A stretch of DNA of 43,002 bases from positions 1-43,002 of IMG/VR virus record IMGVR_UViG_3300005095_000169. The stretch is one strand, 5' to 3'. Shown here in pieces: positions 31,515 to 41,044 of this stretch. The position numbers and the translations under genes were made by a program. This DNA comes from a virus. The notes under the pieces are model-generated. The model was given only the letters and a program-made list of their open reading frames with translations. It had not been told where the DNA came from and did no database searches. Position 1 is the stretch's first letter; each line of letters starts with the position of its first letter.

Positions 31515-33500
31515 ATGCTTACATATAACGGACTTGGTGCAAGAAGTTATACAAAACCTCAACAAGATTTTTCACAACAAGCTAACCAACTTGCAAATGC
31601 CATAAACTACTTAGCAACTAAGAAGACTAAAGAACAGAAGGAATTAGCTAGAAGGAATAAGGAGCTACTAGCAGTTCAAGCATCAGACATACATCAAAGA
31701 TACAAACTAACTAAATTAGATATAGTCAATAATCAAGATTTAAATCCAAATCAAAAGCTAGAAGAACTACATAATCTTGGCATTCAATCATTAGAGCAGT
31801 TAGAGAAAATATCTGGAGACAGTAAAGAGGTATATAATACATACAAAGCTATCCAACTTGATAACAAAGATTCTCTATATAAGCTAAGAGATGTATTTAA
31901 TAAGCAGATAAAAGATGAGCAAAAGAAAGATTTTACATCTAAGCTGAATCTTGGTGGATTTGGCTCTTTAGAAGAAGCAAGAGATTATAATAAGACATTA
32001 AAGTTGGGGTTTAGTGAATTAGATTTGGTAAAAGGATTTGAGAATGCAGGTAATAGGAGGGCTTTGGAGTTTATCCAGCAATCAACAATAGATGGGATAC
32101 CATCTGAATTATTGAAATTTAATACCCGTGATGATGTAATAAAATCTTTCTATAAAGAATTAGGAACTCACGCTAAGATTCAAAAAGGAATTATAAATGC
32201 AATAGCGTCAGCTCACAAATGGAAACTTTCACAGATAGAAAAAGCTAAAAAAGAGCGTGAGAAGAAAGCAAGAGAGGCAAAAAGTACAACAAATAAGGAA
32301 ATAAATGCACTATTAGCAAGATTGGAATCTGAAGTTAGGAGAGCTAATATTAATGGTGTTCCAGTGCCTGATTCGATTGGCAATTCTATGAAGTTGCTAA
32401 ACGGAGTAGTTAATACTCCTAACCAAAAACTAAGACTTGAGAATCTATCAAAGAAGTTTACAGACAATAAGAGTATCACGGCTTTTATTCAGCAAGGGTT
32501 TAATTCTGGTATGAGTAAGGATGATATAGTCAATAAATTAAAAGGCTATACATCTATATCAGATACTGATAAAATGGGGCTTATAAATAAGGCATTCGAT
32601 AGAACTGTATCGCAGTTAGAAGACGGCATTACCTCATCTCTAAAAGCAGGTGATAAGAATTCAGCAGGGCAGTATTTTCAAAAATTATACCAACTTGATA
32701 TAGACACAGGTTCTAAAGTTGCAGGAGACATAATAAAGAGAGAACTATCAAGAATAACTCCAACTACTTTAGATTCAACCATAAACGCTTTAGAGCTTTA
32801 CATTAATGCAGAGCAAAATGCAGGAAATCCAACGCCACTATTGGAACAAACTTTCTTAAATGAGCTAAGAGGTGCTAAAAGTTTGGGTGCAAGAGGTGAG
32901 AGTCAAAAAGACTTGATTAATTATCTATCTACTAAGAAGAATGAATACTTAGAGAGAAAAAGGACTAAATTTCTAAAAGATTTAACAACTAAAGAGTTAG
33001 AGATAAGAAATCAAATGAAAGACCAGTGGTTAGAATTTGATAATGAGGCTACATCTAAAGATATAAGAAATTTCCTAATAAATAATCCAGATATACCAAC
33101 AAATAGAGTATATGATGCTTTTGTGAAGCAAACCACAGATATTGACACAACAGATGTACCATTCTTTAACGATTTTGGCAAGTATGAGTTATCAGACCAA
33201 ATAAGGAATGGTAAGATATTAATCCCAGATGATAGAGAACTTGGTGATAAATCTATAAGTTCTTATCTTAGAAGCTACATTCCACAGCATTCAGATAAGT
33301 TTGTTAGAGCTATGCTAAAAAAGATTGATACAAACACTAAAGGGTATAAAGATATAGAGGAAGTGTATTTTACTTTCAATAAAACTCCAAATGGGGAATT
33401 ACAATTACAGGTGTATGGTACTCCAAAAGGTGACTTTAATGAAGAGTTATTAGGTATAATAAACCACAAAGAGCTATATGATTTTTTAAACAAGGAGTAA
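31515..33500 (+). CDS. Internal virion protein (T7 gp15-like)
   Basis: 661 residues, mostly helical and charged, with many short repeats of helical hairpins and no membrane span. The size, position after the gp14-like gene, and YTKPQQDFSQQANQLANAINYLA at the N-terminus fit gp15-type core proteins that form the periplasmic channel in DNA ejection. The sequence itself is highly diverged, so the call leans on order. Confidence 0.68.
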   Translation: MLTYNGLGARSYTKPQQDFSQQANQLANAINYLATKKTKEQKELARRNKELLAVQASDIHQRYKLTKLDIVNNQDLNPNQKLEELHNLGIQSLEQLEKISGDSKEVYNTYKAIQLDNKDSLYKLRDVFNKQIKDEQKKDFTSKLNLGGFGSLEEARDYNKTLKLGFSELDLVKGFENAGNRRALEFIQQSTIDGIPSELLKFNTRDDVIKSFYKELGTHAKIQKGIINAIASAHKWKLSQIEKAKKEREKKAREAKSTTNKEINALLARLESEVRRANINGVPVPDSIGNSMKLLNGVVNTPNQKLRLENLSKKFTDNKSITAFIQQGFNSGMSKDDIVNKLKGYTSISDTDKMGLINKAFDRTVSQLEDGITSSLKAGDKNSAGQYFQKLYQLDIDTGSKVAGDIIKRELSRITPTTLDSTINALELYINAEQNAGNPTPLLEQTFLNELRGAKSLGARGESQKDLINYLSTKKNEYLERKRTKFLKDLTTKELEIRNQMKDQWLEFDNEATSKDIRNFLINNPDIPTNRVYDAFVKQTTDIDTTDVPFFNDFGKYELSDQIRNGKILIPDDRELGDKSISSYLRSYIPQHSDKFVRAMLKKIDTNTKGYKDIEEVYFTFNKTPNGELQLQVYGTPKGDFNEELLGIINHKELYDFLNKE

Positions 33501-33503
33501 TTT

Positions 33504-33743
33504 ATGATTATAGATGATATAAATGATAAAATAAAGCATATAATAGTGAGTATGTTCATGGTGCTAATGTTCGCTTGGTTTGTTGGGGCATTAATGGCGA
33601 TAGCTATCGTTGCAGTAGTTGGCTTATCTAAGGAGTATATATGGGATAGGCTATTAAGGCGAGGAAAGTTTGATTATTGCGATTTAATGGCTGATTTTAC
33701 AGGTATTTTGATAGGAGTAGTTATATATATGTTGGTGGTGTAG
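33504..33743 (+). CDS. Small two-span membrane protein
   Basis: 79 residues with spans at about 13-40 and 62-79, and a loop LSKEYIWDRLLRRGKFDYCDLMAD. The KE-x-x-D...D-x-x-AD-x-x-G pattern recurs in small phage and bacterial membrane proteins of the YfiM-like type, without known activity. It lies between two ejection-protein genes and faces the recombinase gene. Confidence 0.72.
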   Translation: MIIDDINDKIKHIIVSMFMVLMFAWFVGALMAIAIVAVVGLSKEYIWDRLLRRGKFDYCDLMADFTGILIGVVIYMLVV

Positions 33744-33759
33744 GATTATATTCCTACAC
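33738..33759. terminator. Bidirectional terminator hairpin
   Basis: GTGTAGGA (33738-33745) is the exact complement of TCCTACAC (33752-33759), with a 6-nt loop. It covers the stop codons of two genes that face each other, a compact two-way terminator. Confidence 0.68.
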
Positions 33760-34390
33760 AATGCTCTTTATAAAAAGCTATAATACCATTATTATCTAAT
33801 GTATTATAATAATGTTCTTTCATCATTCTCCTTATATCACACTCATATTTATCGGTCAGTAGGTTAATATAGTAGCCTCTCCTTAATTCTCTAATTGTAA
33901 AAGAATTTAGATTCATATATTCCTTTATTTTGTTTAGTCTATTTGTTATTGCAACATCTGATACATTACAGCATTTATATTTGTCTCTTATCTGTCTGAC
34001 TGTTAGACCTTCATGATATATTCCCTCTAGAAGCACCTTTGTCTCTTGTGCTATGTTGTACTTAAATATATCATCTATTTCATCAACTATTTTATTGAAA
34101 GTCTCCTTGTTTATATACTTTTTTGTCTCTCTAATTTTTGGAGTTCTTATATTTATATAGAAAAATTCATTTACTTTTTGACCCTTATAGTCAGCAAAAT
34201 ATTTTCTAATATTAGCCTTATATCTTCTGATAGACTGCTTTGTTAGTTTCTTGCTTTTGATAGATTCTTCAGCAGTTTTTTGATTACTCAAATCTATTCT
34301 TCTAAGAGACCTAATTATTGTTGATATAGATGAATCCTTCAATCTGGTGTTACTCTTTAGCCACGCCTTAAACAAATCAAGTTCTTTCAT
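33746..34390 (-). CDS. Diverged tyrosine-recombinase-like protein
   Basis: 214 residues. The N-terminal 70 residues look like a core-binding (SAM-like) domain: WLKSNTRLKDSSISTIIRSLRRID and IRRYKANIRKYFADYKG. The C-terminal part could supply the active site: R132 in GLTVRQI, R170 in the box RELRR (usual H-x-x-R), H193 in KEHYY, Y207 in IIAFYKEH. It is short and the first box residue is R, not H. It may be an integrase, a dimer resolvase or an inactive DNA-binding relative. It runs against the virion genes. Confidence 0.52.
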   Translation of the reverse strand: MKELDLFKAWLKSNTRLKDSSISTIIRSLRRIDLSNQKTAEESIKSKKLTKQSIRRYKANIRKYFADYKGQKVNEFFYINIRTPKIRETKKYINKETFNKIVDEIDDIFKYNIAQETKVLLEGIYHEGLTVRQIRDKYKCCNVSDVAITNRLNKIKEYMNLNSFTIRELRRGYYINLLTDKYECDIRRMMKEHYYNTLDNNGIIAFYKEHCVGI

Positions 34391-34412
34391 ATTTTTCCTT
34401 TTATATTTTTAT

Positions 34413-34451
34413 GTAACTAAAATTGTAACAAACAGTAACTTTATTGTTACT
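34413..34451. repeat. GTAAC/GTTAC cluster upstream of the recombinase-like gene
   Basis: Four copies in 38 nt (34413, 34425, 34435, 34446). AGTAAC-TTTATT-GTTACT (34434-34451) is an inverted pair around six bases, the shape of a tyrosine-recombinase core site, but it could equally be an operator for the two divergent genes. The decamer ACAGTAACTT (34432-34441) recurs at 15351. Confidence 0.5.
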
Positions 34452-34479
34452 TAGTTAATGTTTTTCAAGTTAAAATATA

Positions 34480-34488
34480 TGTTATAAT
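34480..34488 (+). promoter_or_regulatory. Extended -10 promoter for the large ejection-protein gene
   Basis: TGTTATAAT (34480-34488), then TACA and TTTAAAAAAGG before the ATG at 34511. No -35 is evident. It restarts transcription after the reversed recombinase-like gene. Confidence 0.6.
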
Positions 34489-34510
34489 TACATTTAAAAA
34501 AGGCAAAAAC

Positions 34511-37500
34511 ATGCCGTTTATACTAAATTCTGGTACAAATATAGATAAGCAACAATTATTAGGTGAGATATTAGAAAGAGATAGCTATGTAGATAAGAGT
34601 ACATTTGAAAAATCTAAGATTATATTGAACAACTCTTTACATAGTTGGGAAAATGTAATAAATGGTGCAAAAGAACTAACAAAAGATGAGATTATCGATA
34701 ATGATTTTGTAAATGAGATTGGGAAAAAAGGTAACATAGATTTATCAAAAGAGTATGGAGTAAATATAAATCATGTACCACTACTAAGAGATAGTAAGAA
34801 TAGAAATGAGTTTGAGGAAAGATTAGAGCGTATAAAAAGACAGGAAAAAGAAGAAAGAGAAGCTGGATTTGTTTCAGAAACTTCTGACTTGTGGGCTACT
34901 GCTAATGTTGCAACAAATATACTTACAGACCCTCTATTAGTACCTTCAATAGTTATTCCACCTTTAGCACTTAGTAGGCTTGGAGTTGCAGGTAAGATAA
35001 TAGGTGGTGCAACATTAGATATGGGTATGTATGGATTAACTGATACACTGTCTTTACTTGCTACTAAAGAAGAAAAAGACAGGGGTGATGTGGTTGGAGA
35101 GTTGTTAATTAATGGTTTTTTAGGTGGTGCAACTTCTATTATCCCTACTCCAAAGTCTGTAAAAGAGCTAAAAGAAGTAGAGGATAATTTAGTGGATTGG
35201 ACTCTAAAATACACTAATAAGGAAAAAAACTACAATATTAAGTTTAAAAATAAATTGAATTTAGCCCCTGAACCTCTAGACCTCAGCAGATACACTAAAA
35301 AATCTGCTGATGAAACTATACCTAATTATTCATTAAAAATAGAAGAACTTAATACTATAAGAAGAAATATATCAGATAATGTGATAAAGCATTTTGAGGG
35401 AGGAGATATTGAAGTTGAATTCATAAAGGATGAATTAGGTAACATAGAAGAGGTATATACAAATTCAAAGCTATCGAAGGAAGCATACAACAGGATAGTA
35501 TCTGGTAAAGGAACTAAAGAGGACTTAAAAGCTTTAGATGAAGAGATAGCAAAGCTAAAAGATAGTAACTATTATAAAGCACCAAAAGCTACATTGGATA
35601 GCGAAGTGATTGAAATGAGCGATATAGACTGGGTCAAAAAGATAAAAGATAGATTTCCTCAATATTTCGCACAAGATACACAGATAGCAGAAACTCAAAT
35701 ACTTTTATCTACTAAAGGTAAAAGAAACTACCAACTATCTATTGTACAAGAAGCTACAAAGCTAAACCCTACAACTAAAGAGATAGAACAAGCTATCACA
35801 GAATCAGGAGTCAAACTTTCTAAAAAACAGTCAAACAAAATTAAAAAGCTAATAGCTGGTGGTGGAGCAGTAGCACTCCTTACTTCTAACTTACAAGCTG
35901 GAACAGGCTCAAACGAAGATATTGGAGTTATTGATGCTTTAGTAATGATTGGGGCTGGATTACTTGCTATCAAGTATAGAAAAGGGCTTAGTAAAGTTAG
36001 AAAAAGGTTAGAAGAAAAAGCTAAAAAGAATAAATCTAAACTATCCATACTATCACCAAAAGAGATGATAGGGATAGTTGGAGGTACTAAGAAATTAGAT
36101 AAGGCAGTATCAAAACTATCTAAAAAGTTCTATCCAAACACAAAAAGACTGCATGAGATACTATTTGAGAATATTCAAGCTCTTATGAGCAAAGGTGCAA
36201 CTAAAGAGGCAGTATCTCAAACAAAAGACATTGCAAGAAATAAAGTAGTAGGAGATGCAATATCAAAGATAACACCTCTAATAAAGGACTATTTCAAAGA
36301 AACTAATTTTAAATCACTCAACCCTATTAAGCATGTAAAAAAGAGAGTTGAGTTTTATGAGGGAATTGGACTAGCTTATACCAAAAAGGACTTTTCTAAT
36401 CTAACAAAGTCGCAAATGAAAGCAGTGACTCATTTTGACGAAATGTTTGAGAAGATTAGAAAAATGATGAAAGAGGCTGGAGTTGAGGGAGTAGATGAGA
36501 TGAAACTTATAGATAAGTATTTCCCTAGATTCCATAAACCTCAAGCTTATGATTATGTCTCAACCCTTAATAGGAGACAATTAATGTTCGTTGAAATGTG
36601 GTATGCAGATGCTATAAAGAGAGGTTTTAGGGAAGAGGGAGTTAAGATTGAACTTAAAACATCTCTAAATTTAGCTCAAAAATTACTTAGAAGTGGAAGA
36701 AGTGATAGCTACTATGACATTCTAAAGCAAGATAATCTATTTATAGGTAAACCTGATGATACAGAAGATTTTTTCAATAGAGCTAAGTTTAGAATCCCAA
36801 TCGATTTTAATGTGAAACCACTTACGCTTGAAAATGGTGTAACTTTAAATATGACAGACTTTGTAGAAACAAATGCTTTTAATGTAATGAATAGATATGC
36901 AAACATGAGCTTAGGGCATTATGCATTCGGCAAGGCTGGAATATCTAATATAAATAACTATATAAAACATGTAAGAGATGAATTTATTAAAAATGGTGGA
37001 GATAAAAAGATATTACAAGATTTAGAGGACTATACAAATGTTATAATTGGTAAACCTATCTCAGACATTTCAGATTCAGGATTACATGATTTCTTCACAT
37101 TGCTTTCAAAAGCTACCACAGCTCAATTGTTGCACCTATCAGGGTTGAGTGCATTATCTGAAGTTGTAGCATCAGGTGCAAGTTCACTACTAAGAGGAGA
37201 CTTTGGAGAGGCTATATCAACTTTTAGAAAGACTTCTAAAGAGATGATAGGAGAGAATACAGACTCTATTACAGATGAGATAGTTGAACTAGTAGGGTAT
37301 GGAGAGAAAAGGATTATAGGTAAAGAGACTATCAGAATGCCTAAAACTGGACTTGATGAACAGTTCACAGTTGGTGGTAAACTTATTGATGAGTTGGACA
37401 TACTATTAACTGCTCAACAAAAAGTAACATTCTTTTTAAACCAATTACCTGCCTTAGAGGATTTGACAAATATTCTAACTATTAAAGGTAACAATACAAA

Positions 37501-38224
37501 GCTAAAAGACCATATAACAGGTAAAAAAAGAATGAACTCTAGAAGAGCTGAAACTATCGGTCTAGATAGAAAAAGTGAAGATATATTAAGAGAAGCTTTC
37601 AAAAAAACTACAAATAAGTCAATGAACTTTGAAAAGTGGACTGATGATGAAAAGAGAGTATATACTAATATAATAAGAGGTATGCAAAAAGCTACAACTG
37701 GTCAGTCAGTTATGGGTGACATTCCTCTGTTTATCCAAAAATCACCTCTTTTAAAGGCTTTAACTACACTCCTTTCTTTCCCTATACAATCTTTCGATAA
37801 TCTACTTTTAAGAGACTTGTATAGCTTTGATGCAGAGTCTATATTTAGGTTTAATACCATGCTGGTTGGTACTGCTATGAATAGAATAATAAGAGACCAT
37901 ATAAACGATAAAGACAGAACAGATGAGGAGTTTATGAGAAAGGTAATAGAGGATATGCCACACATTGCACTACTTAAGATAGCAAAAGACATATTTGACC
38001 CAGAACAAAAAGTAAAGATTACTAATATATTTCCTACACTATCAGTATTAGAGAATGCTATAAATGTACCTTCTGCTACTGTCAAAGGGGACTATATGCC
38101 ACTCCTTCAAACGCTATCAGTTCCTATATTTATAGGTAAACTTATGACTGAAACAGCTAAGAAACCTAAAACTAACCAAGAAGCACTAGAACAACTTGGA
38201 GCTACAATAGGGGGATTAAAGTGA
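34511..38224 (+). CDS. Large internal virion/ejection protein (T7 gp16-like position)
   Basis: 1237 residues, the largest gene. Mostly helical, with hydrophobic stretches near 135-185 (LVPSIVIPPLALSRLGVAGKIIGGATLDMGMYGLTD condensed) and 471-485 (VMIGAGLLAIKY). I see no lytic-transglycosylase motif of the kind T7 gp16 carries. Order (after gp14- and gp15-like genes, before terminases), size and composition point to an ejection protein that enters the host with the genome. The N-terminal boundary is supported by AAAAAAGG before the ATG. Confidence 0.72.
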   Translation: MPFILNSGTNIDKQQLLGEILERDSYVDKSTFEKSKIILNNSLHSWENVINGAKELTKDEIIDNDFVNEIGKKGNIDLSKEYGVNINHVPLLRDSKNRNEFEERLERIKRQEKEEREAGFVSETSDLWATANVATNILTDPLLVPSIVIPPLALSRLGVAGKIIGGATLDMGMYGLTDTLSLLATKEEKDRGDVVGELLINGFLGGATSIIPTPKSVKELKEVEDNLVDWTLKYTNKEKNYNIKFKNKLNLAPEPLDLSRYTKKSADETIPNYSLKIEELNTIRRNISDNVIKHFEGGDIEVEFIKDELGNIEEVYTNSKLSKEAYNRIVSGKGTKEDLKALDEEIAKLKDSNYYKAPKATLDSEVIEMSDIDWVKKIKDRFPQYFAQDTQIAETQILLSTKGKRNYQLSIVQEATKLNPTTKEIEQAITESGVKLSKKQSNKIKKLIAGGGAVALLTSNLQAGTGSNEDIGVIDALVMIGAGLLAIKYRKGLSKVRKRLEEKAKKNKSKLSILSPKEMIGIVGGTKKLDKAVSKLSKKFYPNTKRLHEILFENIQALMSKGATKEAVSQTKDIARNKVVGDAISKITPLIKDYFKETNFKSLNPIKHVKKRVEFYEGIGLAYTKKDFSNLTKSQMKAVTHFDEMFEKIRKMMKEAGVEGVDEMKLIDKYFPRFHKPQAYDYVSTLNRRQLMFVEMWYADAIKRGFREEGVKIELKTSLNLAQKLLRSGRSDSYYDILKQDNLFIGKPDDTEDFFNRAKFRIPIDFNVKPLTLENGVTLNMTDFVETNAFNVMNRYANMSLGHYAFGKAGISNINNYIKHVRDEFIKNGGDKKILQDLEDYTNVIIGKPISDISDSGLHDFFTLLSKATTAQLLHLSGLSALSEVVASGASSLLRGDFGEAISTFRKTSKEMIGENTDSITDEIVELVGYGEKRIIGKETIRMPKTGLDEQFTVGGKLIDELDILLTAQQKVTFFLNQLPALEDLTNILTIKGNNTKLKDHITGKKRMNSRRAETIGLDRKSEDILREAFKKTTNKSMNFEKWTDDEKRVYTNIIRGMQKATTGQSVMGDIPLFIQKSPLLKALTTLLSFPIQSFDNLLLRDLYSFDAESIFRFNTMLVGTAMNRIIRDHINDKDRTDEEFMRKVIEDMPHIALLKIAKDIFDPEQKVKITNIFPTLSVLENAINVPSATVKGDYMPLLQTLSVPIFIGKLMTETAKKPKTNQEALEQLGATIGGLK

Positions 38225-38700
38225 AAGATTTAGTTGCAAATATAAAGAGAGAGGGTAGCAATAATTTACCTAAAGCACTTCTCCGTTATCAGCTAATAGA
38301 CATTCTTAGAGAGACATATAGTGAAGATGCTCAATCAGATAGAGTGCATAATAAAGTAATTGGTGGGGTACATAAGATAATTTACAGAATGAAAGTACCT
38401 GAAAATATAGAAGAGACAAACAGATTGGCAATAGAGACAAAGTTTGATAAGGTGTTTGATTTTATAAATGAGAACAATCTTGATGAGAGAGAGATACTTT
38501 TCTTAATTGCTAACAGAATGGTATTTTTAACTGCTACTGGTATAAAAGAGTTTGGAGATATTTTTCCTCAAAAAACTATAAACTTCATTATGCCATTATC
38601 TTTTTCTATGAGTGAGCTATTAGAAGAACAAGGTAAAACTCAAGAAGTCGATATGCTAACTGACTTAATAAATAGATATAAGATTGATGTGAATAGTTAA
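38221..38700 (+). CDS. Putative small terminase subunit
   Basis: 159 residues from a GTG that overlaps the preceding stop (GTGA). Helical and charged, no strong motif. It directly precedes the large terminase, where the small subunit sits in T7-type genomes, and its size is right for a DNA-recognition ring protein. The call rests on position. Confidence 0.58.
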   Translation: MKDLVANIKREGSNNLPKALLRYQLIDILRETYSEDAQSDRVHNKVIGGVHKIIYRMKVPENIEETNRLAIETKFDKVFDFINENNLDEREILFLIANRMVFLTATGIKEFGDIFPQKTINFIMPLSFSMSELLEEQGKTQEVDMLTDLINRYKIDVNS

Positions 38701-38703
38701 CAG

Positions 38704-40392
38704 ATGATTAATGAGAAAGATTTTGTTAGATACTTAACAGACTTTGAGAGTTGTGTTGAGTATGTCTTTAGAGAGATAGGGCTTGGAGCTATTACAACAG
38801 TTCAGCGATTTATATGTAGAGATTTGCAAAGAGCATATAAGAATGAGGAAAACTTAATAATTGAACAATTTAGAGGTATAGGAAAGTCTCTAATCACTTC
38901 TATTTTTGCAATGTGGATACTTGCTAAGAATAGGGATTTAAAGATACTTGTAATATCTGGTACTTCATCTAAGGCTAAAAACTTTGTAAGGTTTTGTTAT
39001 CTCTTGATGGCTAAAACTGAATTCTTTTCTATTATCAAAATAAAAGAGAGGAGTGGTAGCAGAACTTCAGTAGAGGCGTTTGATGTTGTTGGTGCATCTC
39101 CAGCACAAGACCCATCACTCAAATCTCTCGGAGTGACTGGAACTGTAACATCAGCTAGAGCTAACATAATAATAGTTGATGATATGGAGACTAAAAAGAA
39201 TGCAAGAAGTCCTACTCAAAGAGAGTTATTATATGAAATTTCAACTGAATTTGAAGCACTACTTACTGCTGGTGCTAAGCAATTCATAGTCTATCTTGGA
39301 ACAAGGCATCACAGAGAGTCTGTTTACCACAGAATAAGAGAAGAGAGAGGATTCACTCATTACATATGTCCAGTTTTCTTTCCAGAATCAAAGGAGAAGT
39401 TAGATGAATATAAAGGTTTACTAGCACCTCATATATATTATAGGCTTTACTTTAACGGGCTTATAGATGATAGTTATTTAAGGGATAAAGATAAACTTGG
39501 AGATACATATATAGAGGCATGTAAAAAGAAAAAGGGAACATGGGGTGAACCTACCGATGAAAGATTTTCAAAAGATGAGATTGAGAAGAAAATAAAAGGT
39601 ATGGGTAGGACTGCTTTTGATATGCAAATGATGCTTAGAATTGAGCAATCAGAAGAGATTTACCCTCTCTCTTTTTCAGACTTACTTATCACAAACTTTC
39701 CTCCGACTAAAGTATTAGAATATATATATCTTGATGAGAACAAAAAATCAGATATACATATAGCAGGTAAGAGAGTAGATGATGAGGTTAATTGCTACTT
39801 TGATATAGGTAAACTCACAAAGCCTAATTATACTATCATGAGCGTTGACCCTAGTGGTAGAGGTGAGGATTTATTTGCTTACTCAATAATTTCTGTTTAT
39901 ATGGGGAAGATGTTTATTCATAAAGTTAACGGGTTGCAAGGTGGATATAAAGATGATAATTTGTTTACTATAATAGATGAGTGTAAGCTTTTTAGGGTTA
40001 ACAAGGTTGTTATAGAAGATAACTTTGGTGACGGGGCAATCACTCAACTTCTTTTAAAGGCTATGGACTCTATTGGTTATAGAGTTAATGTTGAGGAAGT
40101 AAAGAATCTTGCAAGTAAGACTGATAGAATGATTGATACACTAGAGCCACTTTTTAATCAGCATAGAGTTATATTTGATAGGCATGTAATAGAATATAGT
40201 AATAGAATATCTAACTTGTATGGAGTAGAACACTCACTTGCCTACCAACTTTCAAGGCTTGTAAGAGATGAGCCTTTGGCTCATGATGACTGCTTGGATT
40301 CGTTGGAGTTGGGGCTTGGGTGGGTTGTTCGGATTGGGGGGGGTTTGTCGGTCGGTCAAAAATTCGTCTCCATTGATGGGGGGGTGCGTTAA
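38704..40392 (+). CDS. Large terminase subunit (T7 gp19-like)
   Basis: 562 residues. ATPase: Walker A FRGIGKS (56-62), Walker B NIIIVDDME (about 154-162), then FEALLTAGAKQFIVYLGTRHH. Nuclease: SVDPSGRGED (about 380-389), VVIEDNFGDGAI and AHDDCLDSLELGLG near the C-terminus, carrying the acidic metal-binding residues. It packages DNA into the head through the portal and cuts it. The last 25 codons are unusually G-rich and encode a glycine-rich tail (WVVRIGGGLSVG, SIDGGVR). No other motor in the window fits this job better. Confidence 0.92.
   Translation: MINEKDFVRYLTDFESCVEYVFREIGLGAITTVQRFICRDLQRAYKNEENLIIEQFRGIGKSLITSIFAMWILAKNRDLKILVISGTSSKAKNFVRFCYLLMAKTEFFSIIKIKERSGSRTSVEAFDVVGASPAQDPSLKSLGVTGTVTSARANIIIVDDMETKKNARSPTQRELLYEISTEFEALLTAGAKQFIVYLGTRHHRESVYHRIREERGFTHYICPVFFPESKEKLDEYKGLLAPHIYYRLYFNGLIDDSYLRDKDKLGDTYIEACKKKKGTWGEPTDERFSKDEIEKKIKGMGRTAFDMQMMLRIEQSEEIYPLSFSDLLITNFPPTKVLEYIYLDENKKSDIHIAGKRVDDEVNCYFDIGKLTKPNYTIMSVDPSGRGEDLFAYSIISVYMGKMFIHKVNGLQGGYKDDNLFTIIDECKLFRVNKVVIEDNFGDGAITQLLLKAMDSIGYRVNVEEVKNLASKTDRMIDTLEPLFNQHRVIFDRHVIEYSNRISNLYGVEHSLAYQLSRLVRDEPLAHDDCLDSLELGLGWVVRIGGGLSVGQKFVSIDGGVR
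40311..40343 (+). other. G-rich tract with quadruplex potential at the end of the terminase gene
   Basis: GGGG-CTT-GGG-T-GGG-11 nt-GGGGGGGG within a very AT-rich genome; another run of G lies at 40378-40384. The runs could form a G-quadruplex on the plus strand. Position at the terminase 3' end invites comparison with packaging sites, without proof. Confidence 0.5.
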
Positions 40393-40456
40393 TGATTGTG
40401 TATTTTTATATGTTTTTTGATACAATTATGAAACTACAACATATGGAAATGGAAAA

Positions 40457-40987
40457 ATGATACTAGCAAATAAAAGAACAATTGAATCAATTAAAAGAGA
40501 AAAGGTCAGCACTAATGAATGTATCTTCTTGGGTGCAATAGGATTGATACATTATAGAGCAAATACAACAACAACACATAAAGAAAAAGAATGGCGAAGA
40601 GTATCGCGAAACCTCATCAATAAGGCTACAAAACACTACAACCAACCTAAAATAAACTATGGTACAGATGAGATAAAGAAAGCAGTTAGGGAGTTAAATA
40701 GCTACTATAAAGATATAGAGATAGATACTGGATTGCTGGGTATATTCTTGCTTGATAGAGTATATGATATAAGTAAGAAAGTATTTGGAATTGATTTTCT
40801 TTTACTTGCTGAAGTGATACCAAAAGTAACAAATGAGTTTGGCAAGGATAATATAAATAAGTATTACTGGATAGCTGATAACTTGGAGAGGGTTTTAAAA
40901 GGTGATAAGCCGATAAGTTTTGAAGAGTTTGAAGAAAAAGCCCTTAAAGTTAAGAGCCTTTTTTCTTCAATTCGTAAAGTTCACTAA
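40457..40987 (+). CDS. Hypothetical protein after the terminase
   Basis: 176 residues, helical, no recognised family. A TACAAT -10 lies at 40427-40432 and GGAAATGGA before the ATG. It ends in a hairpin terminator. It may be an early or regulatory gene, since it has its own promoter-like sequence and stands apart from the virion genes. Confidence 0.75.
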   Translation: MILANKRTIESIKREKVSTNECIFLGAIGLIHYRANTTTTHKEKEWRRVSRNLINKATKHYNQPKINYGTDEIKKAVRELNSYYKDIEIDTGLLGIFLLDRVYDISKKVFGIDFLLLAEVIPKVTNEFGKDNINKYYWIADNLERVLKGDKPISFEEFEEKALKVKSLFSSIRKVH

Positions 40988-41008
40988 CCCTAAAAAAAAT
41001 CAGGGTTA
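40985..41008. terminator. Bidirectional terminator hairpin
   Basis: TAACCCT (40985-40991) pairs with AGGGTTA (41002-41008) around AAAAAAAATC; the left arm begins with the stop codon of the 176-residue gene. It separates that gene from the convergent minus-strand operon. Confidence 0.65.
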
Positions 41009-41044
41009 TATTCATTAGCCTCAAAGTATGCTATAATTTCTTCT

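Noticed and set aside
34771-35214. Long minus-strand frames inside the ejection-protein gene (also near 37702-38085)
   Set aside because: They are antisense to a well-supported gene and show no coupling, promoter or leader.
34511-38224. Lytic transglycosylase activity in the large ejection protein, as in T7 gp16
   Set aside because: I could not find the N-terminal catalytic E with its surrounding SLT motif; only order and composition support the ejection role.
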